The notes under the pieces were generated by a model. It was given only the letters and a program-made list of their open reading frames with translations, made no database searches and was not told the origin of the DNA. Source: Phytophthora hibernalis (Eukaryota; Oomycota; Peronosporomycetes; Peronosporales; Peronosporaceae). Taken from it: a stretch of DNA of 64,000 nucleotides. The stretch is taken from the NCBI GenBank assembly GCA_012656075.1, contig JAAKBF010000033.1, positions 1 to 64,000 on the forward strand. Direction: 5' to 3'. A program made the translations under genes and the position numbers. Position 1 is the first letter of the stretch; every line of letters starts with the position of its first letter. This document shows, in pieces, positions 48,873-58,008 of this stretch.

Positions 48873-49589
48873 GCGCTGAAGCTATTGCAGCACAGCCGTA
48901 TGACTACCGTGGACTGGTAGGCTCTCTCATGTATCTGGTTAGAGGAACTAGACCTGATATTGCAAATGCTGTAAGAGAATTAAGTAAATTCCTCTCTTGT
49001 TATAACAAGTCTCATTGGAGAGCTGCACAGAGAGTACTTAGGTATCTGAAAGGAACATCGATGTATGGGTAGTATATGAAGGAACTAACAAAGAGGTAGT
49101 TTATGAACTATACATAGATGCGAGCTTCGCAAACGCTAATGAGGACCGTAAATCGGTTACAGGTTACGTGTCAATACTCGCTGATGCATGTGTCTCTTGG
49201 AAGAGTTGTAGACAAGATATGGTCAGTTTGCACACAGCACAGGCAGAACTACTTGCCGTAAGTGAAGGCGTTAAGGAAAGCGAATGGCTATGGCTACTCC
49301 TAAAGGAACTACGATGGCAACGGAACCAATTTATTGTTGGTGCGACAATACTGCAGCTATAAGTAAAGTTAATAATCCTGCTAGTCATTCGTCGACCAAG
49401 CATATTGAGACAAGGTACTTATATGCTCGTGAAGCATACGAACGAGATCGTATCAACATCACGTACAGCAATACGAAATATATGGTAGCAGATGCGCTGA
49501 CAAAGGCATTCCTACAAGTGCAATTCTGCAAACAACGAGTGAGAAACCTCGAAGCCGAGAACAGTAGCGAAAATGTGCAGGCAATCTAA
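48873..49589 (+). pseudogene. Copia RNase H
   Basis: GSLMYLVRGTRPDIANAV, LYIDASFANANEDRKSVTGY, and HIETRYLYAREAYE with a following VADALTKA mark the copia RNase H, in three frames with stops and shifts between them. Confidence 0.8.
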
Positions 49590-49691
49590 GCGGCAGAGTC
49601 CCTCTCTTGCGCTGGCGACGTCGTAAACTAGGCACTGCAAATCATGTTAATAAAGTCAATTATCACCTTCCTATGATTTGTTTGAGCTGCC

Positions 49692-49973
49692 TATCATAAG
49701 ATAGAGTTTCAGGTAAGGTCGTCAGACAAGAAGTAAGATTTGGTCCCCTCATCACAGTTTTGCAAATAAGGCTTCATTGTTTTGGGAATATGTTATCATA
49801 GGCAAAAACTTAGCATCTAAAGCCATTTGGGTTAAAAGAAAGGTTAAAACCTTTCTTTTAACCCAAATGGCTTTAGCGCTTTGAATGCTTCGTACATGAT
49901 AAGATACGTTTTCAGGTAAGATCGTCAGACGGGGACTAAGTTTTGCACCCCAGGTCATAGTTTTGGTAATAAG
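49692..49973. repeat. 29-bp perfect foldback between two ~80-bp direct repeats
   Basis: 49817-49845 and 49848-49876 are perfect inverted copies separated by AA. They are flanked by similar direct copies at 49692-49770 and 49893-49973 (both contain TTCAGGTAAG and GTCAGAC). The block lies in the 664 bp between RNase H and the 3' LTR, where no gene is seen. It may be a foldback insertion or a regulatory hairpin of the element. Confidence 0.8.
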
Positions 49974-50253
49974 TCAACAGTGGTCTAGGGATGAGTTGAT
50001 AAGAGATTAATAAGTATATTTTAAGCCACTTTGTGATGGGTACAACTACAGGTAACGAGTGTCGTCTGGTTGGTTCAAATAGGTCAAAATGGATGCCATT
50101 TGGTTTTTGCACCCGCTGCTATCCATACATGGATATAGATGATGTTAAGCTAACATTATCTACCCAAGAGCCCAAGAGGGGTGCGAAGATATCATACATA
50201 GCAGTTTGTGCTGGCTCGAAGCTTGTATCGGTTGAGCTTCTCTTTCGTGGGAG

Positions 50254-50508
50254 TGTTGAAGTTAAGTGTAAGTACCAACTTTTGGTAAACATATCCGGTT
50301 TCTAATCCTAGTTAGAAACATATGCAATTGGTTAGAACTTGGTATTAGTATAAGTATACTGGACTTAAGAGATGAAATTGAGTGGCAACAAAGGACAACA
50401 AAGGAAAAGAGAACCAACCGAATGAAGAGTTGGGGACGGCACTCACTTTTGAATTAGCCGCCCCGTCTGACGGTTAATATTCACACCACAACGGCCAAGA
50501 CAACAACA
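50254..50508 (+). repeat. 3' LTR of the copia element
   Basis: 255 bp, same ends as the 5' LTR and followed by the target duplication ACAAA at 50509-50513. Confidence 0.95.
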
Positions 50509-50513
50509 ACAAA

Positions 50514-52162
50514 GAACACGCTAAAGCAGATGATTGTATATCTCTATTCGACGGCTTGTACCTCCGAGGACTACCACGACGCCGCCTTGCTGTGTCTGCT
50601 GTGGTTCCTCTTTGGACGTGCGTCGGACCTCACGATGTTTCGCAAGGCCAACCTTTCCATTGGCGCAGGCGACATATTCTTCGTGCGCTTCATTCGGGTC
50701 AAAACTACAGAGGAACAAGGCCTCTCACTCTTTCCCCGACGACGACTTCTCCACGTGCCCGCTTCTCGCCATCGCGCTTGCACTAGTGACGCAGTCTTCT
50801 CCGACGGCTTCGGTTCTGAGCCAGCTTCCGGAGCAGCAGACAGTCTCCCGAGCGACCCTGACACCTGCTACACCCCTGATCGACTTGATTGACCACCCTG
50901 AAGCTGTGATCCCGCTGCACGAAGCGAACAAGAAGTCAGATGAGAGCAAGACAACCGATGCTGTTCCTGGAATTCACAGCTACGTCAATCGCGTTCTGGA
51001 CAGAGTCACCAAAACCGCTGGCGCGGCGGAGCGTCTGACGTCGCATTTGTTTCGGGGCGGCGGTGCTCAGCATGCTAATGGAGCCGGAATGTGCATGCAG
51101 TGGAGTTTTGACCGCAGAGCGTGGAACATGATGGCGACGAACAAGGCCTTCGCGTTTGTCTTCAACACTCCTGCCGAAGACCACAGGGTTGCACGAGTCT
51201 TGAGCGGCCGCGACCCCGAGCAAAGAGTGCGTCTTCTGGAGATGGACCGCTTCGATTCCGATACCCAGTTCAAGATCCGGTCCGTAGCGGCAGCACTTTT
51301 AAACACTTTGTCTGGCCTGGACGCGCCACCGTACAACGTGAACGCGCGCGTCATCGACACCTTCATGGCGTATCTGCTGCGGCACTACTCGTGCTTGAAG
51401 AGTCTCAGCGCAAACAGATTGGAGATTCAACGCATCGACGCTTGCACAGTTGATAAAGACTTCTCTGTAAACGATCTGTTGGCGTGGTCGTCGTTCCTGT
51501 CCTCGAATGCAACGGCGACATCTGAAGCAAAACCTGCAACCACTCAAGCCGCCACGGCAGATATCACCAAATACCCCATGTTTCTTCAACAAGCAGCTTT
51601 GATTGAACAATTAATTCAAGTGAACCAGAATCTGGACACTCGGCTGTCTATCATGGAGGCTAAGGTAGACAACAAACACCAACAAGCTCCGTCAGCAACA
51701 AAGTCAAGTGAGAATACAAGCAACAACGAACCTCAAGCCAAGCGTCGGCGCACCTCTGCTGCTACAACCCTGAAAGATGCTTGGTTTTCCTGGTACGCTC
51801 AAGAACCGCGGATATGGAGCTCAACGGATACAGCAACCAAGCACGCTGGGTCGAACGCCAAGTTGATCGTCGCATTCTTGAAGCTGTTCATCCGAGATGG
51901 CTTCGAACTCGATGAGAAGTCACCGCGGTATCGAGACGATGTATTGAAAGCCGGTGCCAGCGCGAAGACATAGTTGCTTTTGTATCTCAGCGAGCGCAAA
52001 ATTACAGCTCGTGGGGCTTAAAACGTCTTGAAGTCGATGCGGAAGCTGCACAGATCTGTCCACTTCAACGAGCACGTCCGCCATTACAACCAACTTCAAG
52101 CCGCCGGCCGCGTAGTTGACCCTGCTCTTTCGCACACCACCAACACACTTGGTTTAGGTTAA
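50514..52162 (+). pseudogene. Crypton 1, tyrosine recombinase core and GCR1_C-like end
   Basis: The reading resumes in register after the copia target site. The recombinase core has FGRASDL (first catalytic Arg), IRVKTTEEQG (Lys strand), and SHLFRGGGAQHAN with the His-x-x-Arg motif. The likely Tyr nucleophile in the FAYVFNT motif of Crypton 2 is Phe here (51155-51157). A low-complexity linker and a KRRR basic stretch lead to a GCR1_C-like DNA-binding domain (AWFSWYAQEPRIW, then KLIVAFLKLFIRDGFELD). An extra C near 50736 shifts the frame. TAG at 51971 precedes a further coding-like tail ending at 52162. Confidence 0.85.
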
Positions 52163-52285
52163 GCATGTGCTTACATCCAGACTCACCTTTGGTCGCCGTG
52201 ACCAGTCGTTGCTGTCCATCATTTTCGCTTGGAGAGCGCTGATACTCACTCTTCCTTCTGCACCCGAACCAGCGAGGCATTCAGC

Positions 52286-52822
52286 ATGCCTTCCGTCAAT
52301 CCCAAGAAGAACGACATCAGCTCCGCGAAGGAGTTCAAGACGCTGTGCATCGCTGCTCGCAAGGCGTACAAGATCCGGGTTAGTGATGAGGCAATCCGTC
52401 ACCTTCGACTTACCATGAGCACGATGATTGCCTCCTCGAGCCTCCTCCTCGAAGCGATCGACGTCATCTTCGCTTGCGTGGCCGAACGGTAGAAGTGCTG
52501 CGTCGGCCTTGAAGACGTGAGCGAGTGGTTTGGAGCTCCTGACTCACGTGATGACGAAGGCTCGAGCGGCGAGGAGGGGTGGAGCGCGGAAGAAAACCTG
52601 AAAGCAGAGAAGCTCTACTACGTCCGCAAGCTGCTGAGTTCGAAGCGTGAGAAGCGGCAGACGTACTACCTCGTCGAATGGGAGGCGACGTGGGAGCCGC
52701 GAGTGCATCTGAGCCAGACCATCGTCGCTGCCTTTGAGAAAGAGCGCCGCTTTCTTGTTCACAAGAAGTTCATCGATGAGGAAGCTGTTGAGGACAACAC
52801 GATGAACATAACGGAAGGGTAG
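52286..52822 (+). pseudogene. Chromodomain protein reading frame with one in-frame TAG
   Basis: ATG at 52286 starts MPSVNPKKNDISSAKEFKTL, a Lys/Arg-rich helical segment of 68 codons. TAG at 52490-52492 is followed in the same frame by 109 codons to the stop at 52820. The second part is acidic and then carries a chromodomain (YYVRKLL, YYLVEWE, ATWEPRVHL). Several residues normally found between the two aromatic strands are missing. Chromodomains bind methylated histone tails, and transposons often use them for targeting. It lies 124 bp after Crypton 1 on the same strand and may belong to it or to another element. The stop could be a TGG-to-TAG change. Confidence 0.6.
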
Positions 52823-53951
52823 ACGAGGTAGCGCATAAGGAGTTAACATAGGGTGTATTACGTGCTTTAGAATGTGTAGCAGAGGAAACACATTGACAGC
52901 TCTACATTGAACACTAATCTTAACCTCCAATTGGAACAGCAAAGTTAACCTCGTTACAGAGCTCTCAAACACACATCTAAGCGCAGCATCAAAACACAAA
53001 GCTTAACCTCCTTGCGGAACAGCAATGTTAACCTCGAAGCAGAGTTAGCACACCTTGCATTGACAGCAGAGGCGGCCGTTCATTCGCTTGTATACAAAAA
53101 TGCAGTTAACTGCACTGGGTTGATAAAGGGCACTTGAGCCTGACGAAGAAAAAGAGGAATGGCGAGGGCTGTCGTGCGGCGGCACTTGCGGCATCCCCGG
53201 CCAGTTGTTCTCAAATAACCTCGTTTTTGAGGTTTTACCCACGTCTGGGTTGCCAGCCAACCACATTTATGAGTAATTACGTGTAAGCGTAAAACCTATC
53301 ATGTAAAAAGCCGCTTTTTGGGCCGGGGTCTCATTTGCCAATCGGCAGTGGCAAGAGATCAAGTCTCCGTAACGTAATATGCATAGAAAAACATACATAA
53401 ACAAAAAACGCCGTTTTCTTGGCCCACAGGCCGTTTCAGAGCTTCCTAATTCCGCCTACAAACGCCTCTATTTTATCGACTGCTGAGTATACACATCCTG
53501 ATTTAGATCATGCAAATTTTTATACATATTTGTGTGTGCCACATAATTAATGGACGGGCTTTGTTACGTCGGAGGCAGTCGGAGATCGGAGATTTTATGG
53601 TATGGATGAATATACGCGTCTTTTGACAGATAACACGGTATAATTGTAAGATGTTTACCTTGCTCGTTATTGCAACCAATTAGAAAACAGTAAACATGCA
53701 TTTTGGCCAATTACGATGCGTTAGGGTAGGTTAAATATTCCTACACGTTCCGACATATATTTGTCGGAAAAATTCGAAAATATATGAATATTTCAATACA
53801 AACTTCAAATGTAAAAAAATATCCTACAGATATTTCTGCCATTCGTACAATTAGGTGTAATCCTAATGTAGGAATACTGAAGAGGACAAGATTCTTGGTT
53901 GGATGTCCACCGTTTGTCCACACTTTACAAGAAGCATTAAAAGCAGTCGAG
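52823..53951. other. Gene-free gap with a duplicated ~34-bp motif
   Basis: No gene recognised. TTAACCTCC, GGAACAGCA and TTAACCTCG occur in this order at 52920-52953 and again at 53003-53036, a direct repeat with period 83 bp. A TTCCGACA/TGTCGGAA inverted repeat lies near 53750. A GGCCCACAGGCC stretch near 53422 resembles GGCCCAGAGGCC near 56780, on the other side of Crypton 2. Confidence 0.6.
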
Positions 53952-56036
53952 ATGAGCCTCTCCGCGTTCGTTCCCACGAACACCCAAAAGGCTCGTACCA
54001 CGGTGGTTAGTTCTTTCAAGCGAAGGCTGGAGATGGAGGACGTCAGCATAGCCTTATTCTAGCTTGTGTCAGCATGGACACCTCCGGTAAACGTTTGGCA
54101 GCAACGATGGACCGCTTTGGTTACTATCTGGCGACTAACGAAGGTAAGAAAGGTAAGGTGGCTCGAAACACGGCGGCTTCATACTATTGAAACGTTAAAC
54201 TTTGGCTGTTCGACGAGTTTCCTCACCTGCGTGTGTCTACGGTATTGGACTTGCTGAAGCAAGGAAATACTTTAGATAAACACTGTTTGAAACGTGAACA
54301 GGGTGGCTTGGCTAATAAGACTCCTAAGAGGCCTACAAGCTCTGGTTCGCTATGGGTACACCACAGCGCGGGTCAACTCTGACTACCAAGACGGAGCGCT
54401 GGCGTGCCAGATGTGGAACCGCTTCGGACGGTCCTCTGAGCTGGGCTACATACACAAGCAGCATATGTCAGTCTCAGCGGACGGGGTCTTTTACCTTCGG
54501 CTGTTGCGGGTGAAGATGGCTGAGGAACAAGGTATCTCGTTGGGCCCTGACAAGGTGAACTTCCTGACGTGTCCATTACACGCGCTGGCAGTGGCAATAG
54601 TGATGCAAGATGCACCGTGCGCGTCGGTGCTCAGCCAGCTCCCCGACCTTGTGGCGACCGAAGCTACTCCACTCAATCTCGGTGTCCCGCTCCACGACCT
54701 TCTGGCATGTGAGCCGGAGACTCTCCGGGCTGCCCTAATGGCTCCCGTCGCCCCGAACTCGGCGACCCCACCGACGCCGCTTCCTGTTATCACACAGTCA
54801 CGTGAACAAGCACAAGTTAGCACCACCACACCGCAGAAAAAGTCGAAGGCCGGTGATGGGAGCCGAGGTGATGATGGTGTACAAGCGTATGTCAATAGGC
54901 TTCTCAAGCGCGTAGCAGAACCTGCAGGCGCGACGACGGACTTGACGTCTCACTCTTTCCGGCGCGGCGGGGCCCAACACGCGAACAGAGACGACCACCT
55001 TGCCGCTCAGTGGACCTTCGACCGTGGTGCGTGGGACATGGGCAAAGTCAACAAAGGCTTTGCCTATGTCTTCAACACACCTCGGGAAGACCACAAGGTG
55101 GCTCGAGTGTTGAGCGGCTGGAATGCAGATACGCCGCCTGTCGCTGTGGATGTTGGGAGGCTGGACCAAGCGACGCGTGAGCGGCTAGGACGCTTGCAAG
55201 AGCTCCTGTTCAGCACATGCACGGGACTCAAGGAGCACCGTATCAACATGTTCTTGGCGTACTTACCGCTTATATGGTACGGTACAACCCGCAACTGAAA
55301 GCACTAGCGCTGGCTGCACCGATCGTCATCCGTTTTGAAGAGTGCTTAAAGCCCGCGGACATCTCGTTGGCTGACTTGCTTGCGTGGTCTGTGGCTCTGA
55401 ACGCAGAGGTTGCTTCACATCCTCAAGATCAAGAAGAAAACCAAGACCAGACAGAGAACATGATCACCTTTTGGCTGTGATTGATGAGGTTATCGCATCG
55501 AACAAGGCCATGGCTGCGCGCATGACGATCGTCGAGACGGCGCTACTACAGGCAAAGGATCTACAACCAACAGCTGATGTAGAACAAGCGCAAGACGAGT
55601 CAGATCAAGAACCCAAACCCAAGCGCCAAAAATAAGCTACGAACCTGTCGGCTGCTTGGTACGAGTGGTACACGCGCGTGCCGCGCGTCTAGGACTCCGC
55701 CGATCGTCAGAAGAAGTCCGAGCCCCGCTACTTCGTCGCCTTCATGAAGCTCTTCTTGGACGGGGGCTTCTTCCTTGACTGCAAGGTGGGGAATATAAGG
55801 ATCAAGTACTCGACGCCGGTTGCCGCGCGGAAGAAGGGCTGCTCAAGTTCCTCAAGGCGCGTGGTGTCAACGCGAATGGGGCAGGGAGTGTCCTGCGTGC
55901 ACTGCGTCCGCTGCACAAGTCCGGTGTCCTTGACGAGCGCATCACGTCATACAAGCGCTCGCTCGCCATCGGAAGCATCGTGGATGCGGCACCTGTTAGC
56001 ACACAAGACATGCTCACCGTTGTAGGATACGTGTAA
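53952..56036 (+). pseudogene. Crypton 2, decayed tyrosine-recombinase element
   Basis: The start MSLSAFVPTNTQKARTTVVS parallels that of Crypton 1. Recognisable parts are the N-terminal helical domain (ATNEGKKGKVARNTAASYY), FGRSSEL, LRVKMAEEQG, SHSFRRGGAQHAN (His-x-x-Arg) and FAYVFNT, where the probable nucleophile Tyr is kept. A coiled-coil-like stretch, KPKRQK, and a GCR1_C-like domain (AWYEWYTRVPRV, then YFVAFMKLFLDGGFFLD) follow. Breaks include TAG at 54058, TGA at 54188, frameshifts near 54.35, 55.26, 55.46 and 55.79 kb, TAA at 55633 and TAG at 55690. The coding-like end is TAA at 56034. It differs clearly from Crypton 1, so it is a separate lineage. Confidence 0.85.
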
Positions 56037-56277
56037 GACATAGAGAGATTCCAGCATTCATACATACACACACAAGATATAAACCGATCACACCGCGCAC
56101 GCACTCACCACAGCTCATACACCGCATGCACTCATCACAGATTGCACACGTCAGTCTCTTACCACAGGCCGCACACGGCAGGTGTTCACAAAAGACTGCT
56201 TTCCGCACAGGTCGCTCACCACACAACGCCGCTCACTCCCGGACGCGCACACTAAACACCCACCCAATCTTGTTCAA

Positions 56278-56345
56278 TGGCACCGGCTGGAATTGAACCA
56301 GCGTACCAGGGCCGGAGCCCTGTACTCCCATTGAGCTACGGTGTC
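56278..56345 (-). pseudogene. tRNA-like sequence, possibly a tRNA-Arg(CCG) relic
   Basis: 68 nt. The T arm is perfect (GCTGG-TTCAATT-CCAGC), and good A-box (TAGCTCAATGGG) and B-box (GGTTCAATTCC) matches are present. The acceptor stem has one A-C mismatch and the anticodon stem one A-G mismatch. The D loop and variable loop are shorter than normal, and no TTTT follows closely. If the loop is CTCCGGC, the anticodon would be CCG. I cannot assign it firmly. Confidence 0.5.
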
Positions 56346-57750
56346 GTGGTCGTGGTGGTGGGGGCGAAGGCTGCGTACTGTAGCTTGGACGGGTCTTGGA
56401 CGGGCCTGTTCTTGTGTGGGGAGGTGTTTGAAAAGATGAATGATCCATCGCGCGCTGTGTCGGCGACGGATCAATGTCTTGTGTGTGGCAGTACCTCTCA
56501 CAGCCACATAATCTGTGCGTGTTTATTTGCGGACAAGTGGCAGTTTTCAATTGGATGATATATACATCAATAGTGTACTACTCGTTATATTTCAGAATGC
56601 TATTAGTAGTTATGTCGACCAATAGAAAGCCAAATATGGCGCAACGTGACATGCGCTGCTCTTTATTGGTGACCCCCTACCGAGGTGCCGCCCTCACAAA
56701 TGAATTTGCTGGCCCCAGAGCACATTGCTCTGAAGCTGAGATGCATGCATAAATGAAATGTCGGTTTTCTCGGCCCAGAGGCCTCTATAAGCCATTTCCT
56801 TGCGGCTGTGAGCTCTCTTTCGAAAACTGACAGAAAGTCTTTGCGATACTTACACTAGCTTCTCTTTTATTTCCGATCCCACTTATTTCCGATTACCGCC
56901 CCATGACTACCTAAACTCAGGACTTTCCTGAGTGCCGGAAACTGTAGGGAAGTCGGAACAGTTGTGATATGGAAGCGGAGGGTGGTCGACAGACTACCCT
57001 CAATTATTGCATCTGAAAGCGCAGATTGAAACATCAATTATTGCAATTTTTAAAGGATGATTTCATTGGTCAAAATCCGCTTTTGCGTACTCGTGATTGG
57101 GTACAATTCGTCAAGTAAAACAGTAAAACAGTTGAACAATCAATTATTGTAGGGTATCATCTTGCTCAGGAAAATCAATTATGCGCCGCAAAATATGGCA
57201 ATATATTGTGAGTACCATATATTTTTAGGAAGCACAACACACGAGTGCTGCAGTCGCGTTACACGATGTCCAGCGAAGAGAACGCCACCACCTGCAGCCT
57301 GGTTCGGAGATCCCAAATGAGATCAAGCACAAGACCAAGCCGAGATCGAGGCCACATGTCCAACGAGAGTGCAAACACAACGACGACCTGCAAAACACTC
57401 GCATTGGTTTCTTAGCTCATTATCATGCTCATAACCACCTCTGTAACTCTCTCAGAATGCTTCTTGATCGCTCTATATCTCTGAGCTACAGATCCGCGTG
57501 TGATCGCTGCTTCCGATCGTCGGTTGTGGCGGGCTCCGGCCGTGCAGGTCCTCCGACAATGCTGTGTCTGGCTTTGAGTATGACACCAACTAACTCCAAG
57601 TAGCTCGTACTTTACATGACTCGAGTACTGCACAGTGTGTAGTCTAACGTAACAAACAATTTGGTGGTACCTAGTGGCGACTGAACCAGGAAACCCCCAA
57701 AATAAAAATAAAATAAAAAATGCAATTATATTTCTAGAGTTCAGGATCCC
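56346..57750. other. Gene-free stretch with weak retroelement traces
   Basis: No gene recognised. AT-rich DNA with repeated CAATTATTG words near 57.0-57.2 kb. At 57268 and 57358 two similar ATG-led phrases (MSSEENATTC and MSNESANTTTTC) could be remnants of a retroelement gag start. An A-rich run at 57698-57721 precedes the karyopherin duplicate. Confidence 0.4.
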
Positions 57751-58008
57751 TACCCTCGAGGGTACCCCTTTCTGAGTCAATTGCAGCAGAGCGTACCCCA
57801 CGACGCTCTCGCCGTTCCACTGGGCATAATTTTCTCGGACCAACGCGTTCACTTGACTATCACTTGCAGCTGCAACTTGTGTCTCTTGAACCTTGAGATC
57901 ATGTGCCTGGAGACGCGGCAACACCGCCACAAGAGCCAAGAGTAACTGGGTTCCCACTATTTTCGGGACTTTAATGTCGCACGATAACCAGGTTACGATC
58001 CGCTGAGT
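57751..58008 (-). pseudogene. Duplicated 258-bp piece of the karyopherin gene
   Basis: It matches 41621-41878 without gaps and with about 11 mismatches by eye (about 96% identity), in the same orientation. It corresponds to karyopherin codons of about 103-189. Both edges are sharp (before TACCCTCGAG and after CGCTGAGT). The start is not included, so it cannot encode the protein. Confidence 0.9.

Larger units (their letters stand above)
44878..50508 (+). mobile_element. Ty1/copia LTR retrotransposon nested in Crypton 1
   Basis: 5,631 bp, bounded by 255-bp LTRs (TG...CA) and a perfect 5-bp target duplication ACAAA (44873-44877 and 50509-50513). The internal order is gag, protease, integrase, reverse transcriptase, RNase H, which is the copia order. 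All coding parts are broken by stops, frameshifts and changed active-site residues, so the copy is non-autonomous. A PBS and polypurine tract could not be assigned with confidence. Confidence 0.95.

Noticed and set aside
50033..50305. 90-codon plus-strand frame reaching into the 3' LTR
   Set aside because: It ends inside the LTR and has no family resemblance; best read as chance within the copia 3' region.
53340..53365. AATCGGCAGTGG shared with the array spacer
   Set aside because: Only about 13 bases match and the flanks do not; likely coincidence.
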